Part shown: positions 45,556-53,545 of the stretch, piece by piece
How positions within the stretch are numbered: the stretch's first letter is position 1
How the letters are laid out: each line of letters begins with the position of its first letter
DNA from: Porphyrobacter sp. CACIAM 03H1
GTDB taxonomy: Bacteria > Pseudomonadota > Alphaproteobacteria > Sphingomonadales > Sphingomonadaceae
DNA: 64,000 bases
Direction: 5' to 3'
NCBI RefSeq assembly: GCF_002215495.1
Contig: NZ_CP021378.1
Location: 1,169,846 to 1,233,845 of the forward strand
Notes under the pieces: generated by a model
Told to the model about the DNA's origin: nothing
Seen by the model: only the letters and a program-made list of their open reading frames with translations
Database searches by the model: none
Program-made: the position numbers and the translations under genes

Positions 45556-46987
45556 GCCACGTCACTCCGTCGCGTTCGGCCAGCGCGATGGCCGCAGAGG
45601 GGCCCCAGCTGCCGGCGGTGTAGGTTCGGGGGGTGAGGCCGTCCGCCGCCCACTGGCCGCGGATCGCGTCGACCCATTCCCACTGCGCCTCGACCTCGTC
45701 GCGCCGGACGAACAGGGTCTGGTCGCCCTCAACCAGATCAAGCAGCAGGCGTTCATAGGCGATGCGCCGCACCGCGCCCGAGAAGGCGTCCGGCATGGCG
45801 ATGTTGAGCGGCACCGCGCGCAGGCGCAGCCCCTCGCGGTCGAGCCCGGGCACCTTGGCCATCAGCGAGAGGGTGATGTTCTCCTCCGGCTGGATGCCGA
45901 TGACGAGGCGGTTTGGCTGCATCGTCGCGCCGCGCCCGGCGAAGATCGAGTGTGGCACGCAGCGGAACTGGATGACGATCTCGGTCACGCGCTTGGGCAT
46001 GCGCTTGCCGGTCCTGAGGTAGAAGGGCACGCCCTTCCACCGCCAATTGTCGACATGGGCCTTGATCGCGACGAAGGTCTCGGTGTCCGACGGCTTGCCC
46101 AGCTCCTCGTCATAGCCCGGCACCGCCTGCCCGCCGATCGCGCCCGCGCGGTACTGCCCGGTGACGGTCTCGTTCGAGGCGACCTTGCGCAGCGCGCGCA
46201 GGACCTTGACCTTCTCGTCGCGCACCGCGGTGGCGTCGAAGTGCGCGGGCGGCTCCATCGCGACCAGCGCGAGCAGCTGGAGCATGTGGTTCTGCACCAT
46301 GTCGCGGATCGCGCCGGCATCATCGTAGAAGGCGACACGCCCTTCGAGGCCGACGGTCTCGGCCACGGTGATCTGCACATGGTCGATGTGCGCCGCGTTC
46401 CACAGCGGTTCGAACATGATGTTGGCGAAGCGCAGCGCCAGCAGGTTCTGCACCGTCTCCTTGCCGAGATAGTGGTCGATGCGGAAAATCCGGCTCTCGG
46501 GGAAGGCGCCCGCGACCGCATCGTTGATCTCGCGGCTCGAGGCGAGGTCGGTGCCGAGCGGCTTCTCGAGGCACATGCGCACGTTCTCGCCCGTCAGTCC
46601 GGCCGATTGCAGGCCCTTGATCGTCGGGCCGAACAGGCTCGGCGCGGTCGAGAGGAAGATCGCAAGGCCCCGCTGCGGCGTGCCGACCTTGGCGGCGAGA
46701 TCGGCATAGCCCTCCAGCGTCGTCGCATCGAGGGTCTGGTAGGCAAGGCGGTTCATGAACTCCGCCATCCGCCCGCGCCGGTCGGCGGGGAGATACTTCT
46801 CCAGCGCCGCGCGTGCGAAGTTGCGGTATTCGCCGTCGGTCATCTCGCTGCGCGCGGTGCCGATGATCTTCAGGTCGGGCGCGAGCAGCCCGTCGGCATC
46901 GAGCGCGAAGAGGCTCGGCAGCAGCATGCGCTGGGCAAGGTCGCCGGTGGCTCCGAACAGCAGCAGGCGGTCAGCGGTGAAGCTCAT
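45548..46987 (-). CDS. zwf: Glucose-6-phosphate 1-dehydrogenase
   Basis: 479 residues from ATG 46987 (TTG 46993 in frame is less likely). Dinucleotide-binding [19 protein letters not shown], the substrate-binding [14 protein letters not shown], and the C-terminal domain with [18 protein letters not shown]. It oxidises glucose 6-phosphate to 6-phosphogluconolactone with NADP or NAD. First gene of zwf-edd-eda. An element shared with the glk promoter region lies 64 bases upstream (47051-47069). Confidence 0.96.
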
Positions 46988-47050
46988 GCGCAAAGGCCCC
47001 TTCTCTTGCGCGCTCTACCTAGGCGCGCGTGGGGCTAACTGCCAGCTTCG

Positions 47051-47069
47051 CGCATACTTATTCAAGTCG
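47051..47069 (-). promoter_or_regulatory. Shared zwf/glk upstream element (zwf copy)
   Basis: CGCATACTTATTCAA plus TCG after one variable base. The same element stands at 53521-53540 before glk, on the same strand and about the same distance from the ATG (63 versus 67 bases). Two such copies in matching positions suggest one regulator or promoter type. Read on the coding strand it is TTGAATAAGTATGCG; I cannot assign it to a known site. Confidence 0.5.
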
Positions 47070-47078
47070 CCGCGGGGC

Positions 47079-48383
47079 TCAGGCGGGGCGACGCGCGAAG
47101 ATCCCGAAGCCGGCGATGATCGCATAGCACGCTGCCGGCAGCACCAGCGCGAAGGCGAGGCTGGTCGCATCGGCGAGCGCGCCGAACATCGGCGGGATGA
47201 TCGCGCCGCCGCAGATCGCGACGTTGATGATCCCCGATCCGTCCGCCGCGCGCGGCCCCAGCTTCTCGCAGGCGAGGCTGAAGATCGTCGGGAACATGAT
47301 CGCGTTCATCAGGCCCACGGCAAGCAGGCTGTAGCCCGCGACGACGCCGGTCGAGTTCGCCGAGATCGCGATCAGCGTGATCGCGCCGGCCGCCACCGTC
47401 GCCAGCAGCAGGCCCGGGCTGACCATGCGCAGCAGTCCCGAGCCGATGAAGCGCCCGACCAGCGCGCCGCCCCAGTAGAGCGAGATCAGCTTGCCCGCGT
47501 CCTGTTCGGGCAGGTTCAGAACCTCCGCCTGCATCAGGTAGTTGACGATGAAGCTGCCGATCGCGACTTCCGCGCCGACGTAGAGGAAGATGCAGGCCGC
47601 CCCGTAGCCGAAGCGCGGGCGCTTCAGCAGCGCGAGGCCGTCGGCAAGGCTGGTCTGCTCGTGCTTCTCGCCCTTCAGCCGGTCGCGGAACAGCCAGACC
47701 ACGCCCGCCACCACCGCCAGCGCGGCGGCGAGGCCGAGATAGCCGTTGACGATCGCCTGGCTCTCGGCCGTGCGATAGGCGGCGAGCGCCTCGCCCGAAA
47801 GCTCGGCGGCGGTGACCGTGGCGAGGCTGCCGAGGATCAGGATCGCGCCGACATAGGGGAAGATCGTCGTCCCCAGCGAGTTGAACGCCTGCGCGAAGGT
47901 CAGGCGGCTGTGCGTCGTGCGCTCCGGCCCCAGCAGGCTGATCAGCGGGTTGGCGACGATCTGCACCAGCACCACGCCGGTCGCGAGGATGAAATAGGCG
48001 AACAGGAACATCGGGAAAAGCGCGGTCTGGCTTGCCGGGATGAACAGCAGGCACCCCGCCATCATCGTCACCAGCCCCGCCACCGCGCCGCGCATGTAGC
48101 CCAGCCGCTTGACCAGCCGCGCGCCCGGGATGCCGACCAGCGCATAGGCGATGAAGAACCAGAACTGCACCAGGCTCGCCTCGAAGAAGTTGAGCGTGAA
48201 CAGCTCCTTCAATTTGGGGATGATGACGTCGTTCAGCGAGGTGATCCCGCCGAAGATGAAGAACAGCGCGAAAACGAAGTAGTTCAATCCCGGCGCGTCG
48301 ACCTGCGGCGCATCGCCTGCGCTCTCGCCGAATCCGCCCGCCGCGCTCCCGCTCGGTGCCCCAAGGCCCCCACCTAATGCCAT
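47079..48383 (-). CDS. MFS sugar symporter (glucose/galactose GGP or FucP type)
   Basis: 434 residues from ATG 48383 with GGGAGAG upstream. Twelve helices of the fucose/glucose proton symporter group: FVFALFFIFGGITSLNDVIIP, the loop GARLVKRLGYMRGA, VVLVQIVANPLISLLGP, LTFAQAFNSLGTTIFPYVGA and CEKLGPRAADGSGIINVAICGG. The VQIVANPLISLLGP and AQAFNSLGTT motifs are the family signatures. It would import glucose or a similar hexose. It is divergent from a LacI gene across a LacI-type operator and ends 92 bases upstream of the zwf operon. Confidence 0.88.
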   Translation of the reverse strand: MALGGGLGAPSGSAAGGFGESAGDAPQVDAPGLNYFVFALFFIFGGITSLNDVIIPKLKELFTLNFFEASLVQFWFFIAYALVGIPGARLVKRLGYMRGAVAGLVTMMAGCLLFIPASQTALFPMFLFAYFILATGVVLVQIVANPLISLLGPERTTHSRLTFAQAFNSLGTTIFPYVGAILILGSLATVTAAELSGEALAAYRTAESQAIVNGYLGLAAALAVVAGVVWLFRDRLKGEKHEQTSLADGLALLKRPRFGYGAACIFLYVGAEVAIGSFIVNYLMQAEVLNLPEQDAGKLISLYWGGALVGRFIGSGLLRMVSPGLLLATVAAGAITLIAISANSTGVVAGYSLLAVGLMNAIMFPTIFSLACEKLGPRAADGSGIINVAICGGAIIPPMFGALADATSLAFALVLPAACYAIIAGFGIFARRPA

Positions 48384-48411
48384 CGCTGCTCTCTCCCAAG
48401 GCGCTGTCTGG

Positions 48412-48427
48412 TTGCGAACGTTCACAA
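48412..48427. promoter_or_regulatory. LacI-type operator between MFS and LacI genes
   Basis: TTGCGAACGTTCACAA, a 16-bp near-palindrome with a central CG and one mismatched pair, lies 29 bases upstream of the MFS start and 109 bases upstream of the LacI start. The divergent LacI regulator is the natural candidate to bind it. Confidence 0.6.
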
Positions 48428-48535
48428 TCCGCGCGCCCGTGTCAACTTGCAAGAGCTTGGGGCGCAATTCCAGTGCGAATAGGAATGCAGCGCAGCCTTG
48501 CGCGGGGATAACATCAGGCCCTAGAGAAAAATCCC

Positions 48536-49558
48536 ATGAGCGGGGGACCGAAGAGACGGCCGACATCCTTCGATGTGGCGGAGCGGGCGGGTGTCAGCCA
48601 GCCGACCGTCAGCCGTGCCCTGTCCGGCTCCCCCGCCATCGCCGAGGCGACGCGGCGCAAGGTGATCGAGGCGGCCGAGGCGCTGGGCTATTTCGTCGAT
48701 GAGCGCGCTGCGCGGCTGCGGCGCGGCTCCACCGGCACGCTCGCGGTGGTGGTGATCTGCCGCGAGGGCGACAGCGCCTCCTCCATCAACCCCTTCGCCT
48801 ATGCGCTGCTCGGGAGCGTGTGCGTCGCGGCGTCGGAACGCGGGTTCGAAACGCTGGTGAGCTTCCAGGCGCGGGCCGACGATTTCTTCGGGCATTACCA
48901 AGAACAGGGCCGCGCGGACGGGCTGGTGGTGATCGGCACCACCACCAACCAGGCGGCGTGGGAGCATTTCCGCGGGATCGAGAGCGATGGCCGCCGTGTC
49001 GCCTATTGGGGCTCGCCCTTCGACGAGCTCGACTGGGTGCGCTCCGACAACCGCGCCGCCGGGCGGCTCGCGGTGGAACATCTGCTGGCCGCCGGATACA
49101 GGCGCCCGTGCTTCCTCGGCGCACTCAACACCCCGCAGGTGCAGTTCACCGAACGCTATGAAGGCTATGCCGAGGCCATGCGCGCGGCGGGACTGGAGCC
49201 GTGCCTTGCGCCGACCGTCAACGCCGCCACCCGCGAGGAGGAAGGCCGCCGCGCGGCGCGGCGTCTGATCGAGCGCGGAGAGGGCGTCGATGCGGTCTTC
49301 GCCGCCTGCGATGCGATGGCGCTGGGCGCGCTCGAGGCCTTCGCCGCCGCCGACATCGCGGTGCCGGGCGAGGTCGGGGTGATGGGCTTCGACGATCTGG
49401 TCGCGGGCCGCTTCAGCCGCCCGCCGCTCACCACCATCGCCCCCGATCCGGCCGAGGCGGGCGCGGCGCTGGTCGAGGCGGTGCTGGACGAAGGCGCGGC
49501 AGCGCGCCGCCGGGTGCCGGTGAAGCTGATCGTGCGCGGGAGCACGGCGCGTTCTTGA
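48536..49558 (+). CDS. LacI-family regulator of the adjacent sugar symporter
   Basis: 340 residues. Helix-turn-helix TSFDVAERAGVSQPTVSRAL, hinge region VDERAARLRRGSTG, effector domain with VVVICREGDSASSINPFAYALLG (an unusual start), VFAACDAMALGALEAF and GVMGFDDLVAGRFSRPPLTT. It has no strong ribosome site, so expression may be low. Divergent from the symporter at 47079-48383, with a palindromic operator between them. The effector is unknown; glucose or a related hexose is possible given the linked symporter and zwf operon. Confidence 0.88.
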   Translation: MSGGPKRRPTSFDVAERAGVSQPTVSRALSGSPAIAEATRRKVIEAAEALGYFVDERAARLRRGSTGTLAVVVICREGDSASSINPFAYALLGSVCVAASERGFETLVSFQARADDFFGHYQEQGRADGLVVIGTTTNQAAWEHFRGIESDGRRVAYWGSPFDELDWVRSDNRAAGRLAVEHLLAAGYRRPCFLGALNTPQVQFTERYEGYAEAMRAAGLEPCLAPTVNAATREEEGRRAARRLIERGEGVDAVFAACDAMALGALEAFAAADIAVPGEVGVMGFDDLVAGRFSRPPLTTIAPDPAEAGAALVEAVLDEGAAARRRVPVKLIVRGSTARS

Positions 49559-49581
49559 TGTGCGGTCGCGCTTGCGCGCGA

Positions 49582-49672
49582 CGCAGACCCCCCGCCCCGC
49601 CTCCCCACCCGGCCACCATAGCCTGATGGTATCATTGGTGGCCGGGTGGGGAGGCGGGGCGGGTGGTCTGCG
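49582..49672. terminator. Very long hairpin between convergent LacI and ppc genes
   Basis: Two 37-base arms (49582-49618 and 49636-49672) pair with one mismatch around a 17-base loop. A second smaller hairpin, GGCCCC-GTCA-GGGGCC, lies just after it. Lying between two convergent stops, these most likely end transcription from both sides, though no T-run follows either one closely. Confidence 0.7.
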
Positions 49673-49695
49673 GGCCCCGTCAGGGGCCCCGCAAA

Positions 49696-52461
49696 TCAAC
49701 CGTGCGCGCCAAATTCGTTGGCGATGGCGGTGCTGATCCGCAGCGATAGTTCCTGCGCCCGCGAAATCGGCGTCATGAAGTCGCGCTCGATCGCGCCGTA
49801 GCCTTCCTCGCCGCCGTCCGGGTAGTCGGAGGGTTCATCGAGCGGGAAGTCGCGCGGCCCCGGAATGCGCACCGGGAAGGCGCGGCGCAGCTGGGCGAGG
49901 GCCTCGTCGACCCGCAAGGTCATCACCATCTCGATCACGTCGCGGCGGCTGATGTCGTTGGCGCGGCTGAAGGCGGGGACCGCGACGGCCTTGAGGAACA
50001 TGTGCTGGAGCAGCGCCAGCCGCAGTGCCTGGAGCACGCCGATCCGGCGGCGCACCTGCTCGCGCGCCCCGTCGGGCACCTCGTCCGGCAGGAGATCGGT
50101 CAGCCGGTGAAGCTTGATCGCGTCGATCCTGAGGCGCGAGGCGAGGCGGCGGAACACGCCCGTGCGATCGTCCCCCACCAGATATTCCGCCAGCGCGGCG
50201 CAGGGGCCGGCGATGTGATCCTCGGTCCCGCGATAGGTGCGGCTCGCCCAGTAGGCCGAATTGAACAGCTCGCCATAGGCCGCCACGGTCTTGATGCTGG
50301 CGAGCGCATTGGCCGCGCGCACCAGCCGCATGATCTGCCGCCCGCGCGCGGATTCCGTCAGCAGGGCGGCGATTTCCTCGCGGGTTCCCTCTGCTGCGCT
50401 GCCGATCCCGGCGATGACGTTGACGGGGTAGCCGAGCTGCTGGAGGATCGCGTTGTGCGGGATGGCGCGGATCTGGCGCAAGCTCATCTCGCGGTCGGCG
50501 TTGATGTCGCTCTGGCGGCGAGAGACGCGGCTGCCGGTGGGGTTCAAGAGGCCCAACCCGAAGGCTGTCACCGCGCGGGCATAGGTGCGGCTGGCGAGGT
50601 GATCGCCCTGATGCTCCTTGATCGCGCGGTAGAAATCGAGGCTGAGGTCGGTGCGGTGGTAGAAGGGGTCGGCGGGCGCGGCGAGATCGGCTTCCGCCGG
50701 GCGCAGTTCGGCGATGCGGGTGAGGGTGGCGAGCGCGAGTTCGGGTGTGGCGAAGAACAGGTAGCCGTCGCCGCCCTGGAAGCTGACTTCGGGTTCCAGC
50801 CGGATGCCCGCCCGGGCAAAGCGTCGCCGCGCCCAGGGCGACAGCGGCCATTCGAGCCGGTCGGCAAAGCTGGCGGGATGGGCACCGCGGCCCATGCTCT
50901 CGCCGTGGGTGTTGAACACCAGCGCGGCGATATCGCCGAGGCCGTTCGCCGCCATCGCCTCGGCAAGGCGGCCCTGGAGGCGCTCGATCGCGAGGCTCGC
51001 CGGGATCTGCCCGACGAAGCGGCCCGCGTCGGAAAAGCCCGTCTGCACCGCCACCCGCCCGCGTCTGCGCGCATAGTCGCGGTAGGCCGGCTCGGCGAGC
51101 AGCGCGTCGAGGAACCGCCCGCCGTGCTCCAGCGCGCGCTCGGTCTCGAACAGGGGCGATACGTCGACCTTGTCCGCCACTCCGAACAGCTTGGCAAAAT
51201 AGAGCGCGGCGAGCACGGTCGCGGGCTGTTCGCACTCGGCCACCAGCATCCGGATCGGCGCGTCGGCGTCGATGTGCTTGAGGATCTGCGCCATCGCCAG
51301 GAACTGGCGGATCGCGGTCGAGCTTTCGGTGGCGAGCGCGGCGAAATTGGTGCGCAGCGTTGTCGCTTCATCGACCAGTCGTCGCAGGGTCATCAGCGCG
51401 CCCTTGCTGGCGAGATCGATGCCCTCGTCGTCCTCGCCCAGCCGGCGGCGGATGGCGTTGTGGAGCTGCTTGGCGTTCACGCGGAAGTGGATCCAGCCCA
51501 TGCCCAGCCCGTCGGCACGCATCGCGGCGGCGAGGGTGAGCAGGCGGATGGCGCGTTCAGGTTGGGCGGTTTGCGCCTCGTCCTCCAGTGCGGCGATCAG
51601 CGGCGCGAGGGTGAGGAGGTTGTCCGCGTTCGGCGTGGTCAGGCGGTTGGCGGCGGCGGCGAGCGCCTCGGCCCCGGAGAGATCGCCCGCGAAATCCCCG
51701 GCCCGCGCGGCGGCAAAGGCGGCGGCGGGGCGCAGGGTCGCGAGCAGCGCGTGGGCCGGGTCGAGCGACTCAAGGCTGGCGGTGTAGCGCGCCAGCCGCT
51801 CGGCCTTTTCCTGAAGGCGGAAGGCGATTGAAGTGTGCCAGCCGATGTCGGTGCGCCCGTCCATGTCGTAGCCGACCCAGCTGGCGAAGCGGAAGGGCAG
51901 GGGGCGAAGCCCGCGCCAGTCCCCCGGCCAGCGGGTGCGCGCTTCCTCGAGCAGCCGGGTGACGATCACGTCGCGCGCGTCCTGCGCCCGGGCCATTGCG
52001 GCCATGGCCGCGCGGTGCTCGTGGACCAGCGTCACCGGCTCCCGCGCGGCAGGCACGGCGCAGGCGGCCTCGTCGACCTCGCCCGGCGCGGAGGCGGCCC
52101 GCGCCACCGCCTCGCTCTGCGCGGGGGTGAGCAGGAAGGTCGGATGGGCGGTGAAGACGGCGTGCAGCTGCGGGCGTTCCCAGCGCGCGGCAAAGGCGGC
52201 GAAGTCCTCGTCGTCTCCTGCCGTGGGCACCGGCGTGGCGGGCGGGGCAAGCAGGGCGCGCAGCCGGCGCGCCCGCGCCTTCAGCCCGTCGCATTCGAGT
52301 TCGGCGACCAGCGCGGCGACATCGTCGAGACTGGTCTCGCCCGCCTCCAGCGCCCGCGACAGATCGAGCGAGAGCTGGAACACCGGGTTGAACAGCGGCG
52401 TTTCCCGCGTGCGCTGGTGCAGCTCGCCGAGCCGCGCCTCGAGCGCCGCGACCGACTTCAC
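49696..52461 (-). CDS. ppc: Divergent phosphoenolpyruvate carboxylase
   Basis: 921 residues, normal length for PEPC. The N-terminal FTAHPT motif with catalytic His is present near residue 105. In the usual C-terminal active-site motifs it departs from the family: GYSDSNKD is represented by GFSDAGRFVGQ, with the Lys position now Arg, and HGRGGxxGRGG by THGESMGRGAHP, so the first Arg of HGRGG is lost while the second GRG is kept. C-terminal regions (AIPHNAILQQLGYPVNVIAG, MVMTLRVDEAL) fit PEPC. It would make oxaloacetate from PEP and bicarbonate if active. Its start overlaps the glk stop by 4 bases. Function with these changes is uncertain. Confidence 0.8.
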   Translation of the reverse strand: MKSVAALEARLGELHQRTRETPLFNPVFQLSLDLSRALEAGETSLDDVAALVAELECDGLKARARRLRALLAPPATPVPTAGDDEDFAAFAARWERPQLHAVFTAHPTFLLTPAQSEAVARAASAPGEVDEAACAVPAAREPVTLVHEHRAAMAAMARAQDARDVIVTRLLEEARTRWPGDWRGLRPLPFRFASWVGYDMDGRTDIGWHTSIAFRLQEKAERLARYTASLESLDPAHALLATLRPAAAFAAARAGDFAGDLSGAEALAAAANRLTTPNADNLLTLAPLIAALEDEAQTAQPERAIRLLTLAAAMRADGLGMGWIHFRVNAKQLHNAIRRRLGEDDEGIDLASKGALMTLRRLVDEATTLRTNFAALATESSTAIRQFLAMAQILKHIDADAPIRMLVAECEQPATVLAALYFAKLFGVADKVDVSPLFETERALEHGGRFLDALLAEPAYRDYARRRGRVAVQTGFSDAGRFVGQIPASLAIERLQGRLAEAMAANGLGDIAALVFNTHGESMGRGAHPASFADRLEWPLSPWARRRFARAGIRLEPEVSFQGGDGYLFFATPELALATLTRIAELRPAEADLAAPADPFYHRTDLSLDFYRAIKEHQGDHLASRTYARAVTAFGLGLLNPTGSRVSRRQSDINADREMSLRQIRAIPHNAILQQLGYPVNVIAGIGSAAEGTREEIAALLTESARGRQIMRLVRAANALASIKTVAAYGELFNSAYWASRTYRGTEDHIAGPCAALAEYLVGDDRTGVFRRLASRLRIDAIKLHRLTDLLPDEVPDGAREQVRRRIGVLQALRLALLQHMFLKAVAVPAFSRANDISRRDVIEMVMTLRVDEALAQLRRAFPVRIPGPRDFPLDEPSDYPDGGEEGYGAIERDFMTPISRAQELSLRISTAIANEFGAHG

Positions 52462-53453
52462 GCGCCCGCCCCGTGTTCGGAGGCGAAGGCGGCGGCCGCG
52501 CCGAACAGGCCGGGTTGCGGGTGGACGATCAGCTTGACGGGAATGTTCGCCATCAGGCTTTCGAACCGGCCCTTGGCCTTGAAGCGCGCGGCGAAGCCCG
52601 AATTGAGCAGGGTATCGCGGATGCGGTAGCCGAGCCCGCCGGCGATCACCACGCCCGCAAAGCCGCCCTGCGCCAGCGCCAGATCCCCCGCGACCGAACC
52701 CAGCGACAGGCAGAAGCGGTCTACCGCCGCCGCCGCGAGGCTGTCCTCGCCGCTGGTGCCGAGGTTCCAGATATCGATCGCGTCGCGCTCGGGCTCGGTG
52801 CGGTGCTCAAGCGCGGCGAGCGCCTGGTAGATGTCGACGATGCCGGGGCCTGCCACCACGCGCTCCACCGAAACGCGGTTGTGGCGGCGGCGCAGGCGGG
52901 CGAGGATCGCGTCCTCGATCGAATCGAGCGGGGCGAAGTCGATATGCCCGCCCTCGGTCGCCTGGACGCGGTAGTGCGTGCCCGAGCGGTAGAGATGCGC
53001 GACGCCCAGGCCGGTGCCCGGGCCGATCACGCTGATCGTGCCCTCGCGCCCCAGCGGCGCATCCGGTCCCGCAAGGTGCAGGAACTGGCTGTCCTCGGCC
53101 CGAGCGACGGCATGGGCGACCGCGGCGAAATCGTTGACGATGGTATAGTGCGGGGCGCCCAGTTTCTCCGGGATCAGCGCCGGGCGGATGATCCATGGGT
53201 TGTTGGTGAAGCGGATCACCGGATTGGGGTTGCCGGGGGTCCCCACCGGTCCGGCGATCGCCATGCTCACCGCATCCGGCAGGCTGCCGCCCTTGCGCGC
53301 GCGGAAGGCTTCCCACGCGGTCTGGAAGCTGGCGTGATCGGCGGTGTGGAGCGTTTCCGGCTCGTCGAGGCTGATCGCGCCGTCACCGCCTATGCTGGCG
53401 ATCGCGAAGCGCGCGTGGGTTCCGCCGATATCGACCACCACCAGATCGCGCAT
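52458..53453 (-). CDS. glk: Glucokinase
   Basis: 331 residues from the ATG at 53453; ATGs at 53456 and 53459 also lie in frame, directly after GGGGAG. Glk family with VVDIGGTHARFAIA, AIAGPVGTPGNPNP, the catalytic Asp in YTIVNDFAAVAHA, GPGTGLGVA and ATEGGHIDFAP. The C-terminal region ends PGLFGAAAAF. It phosphorylates glucose, the product of the sulfoquinovose and sucrose routes, so it links both loci in this window to zwf. Its stop overlaps the ppc start, so they are coupled. A shared element with zwf lies upstream. Confidence 0.94.
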   Translation of the reverse strand: MRDLVVVDIGGTHARFAIASIGGDGAISLDEPETLHTADHASFQTAWEAFRARKGGSLPDAVSMAIAGPVGTPGNPNPVIRFTNNPWIIRPALIPEKLGAPHYTIVNDFAAVAHAVARAEDSQFLHLAGPDAPLGREGTISVIGPGTGLGVAHLYRSGTHYRVQATEGGHIDFAPLDSIEDAILARLRRRHNRVSVERVVAGPGIVDIYQALAALEHRTEPERDAIDIWNLGTSGEDSLAAAAVDRFCLSLGSVAGDLALAQGGFAGVVIAGGLGYRIRDTLLNSGFAARFKAKGRFESLMANIPVKLIVHPQPGLFGAAAAFASEHGAGA

Positions 53454-53520
53454 CATCATCTCCCCTTGCCGTTCATGAGCGGCGCGGGTGTAGCAGGCGG
53501 CGCGCGGGAATCCCACGCGC

Positions 53521-53540
53521 CGCATACTTATTCAAATCGG
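53521..53540 (-). promoter_or_regulatory. Shared zwf/glk upstream element (glk copy)
   Basis: CGCATACTTATTCAA then ATCGG; 15 identical bases with the zwf copy at 47051-47069. It lies 67 bases before the glk ATG, between glk and the peptidase gene. Confidence 0.5.
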
Positions 53541-53545
53541 CCGTC

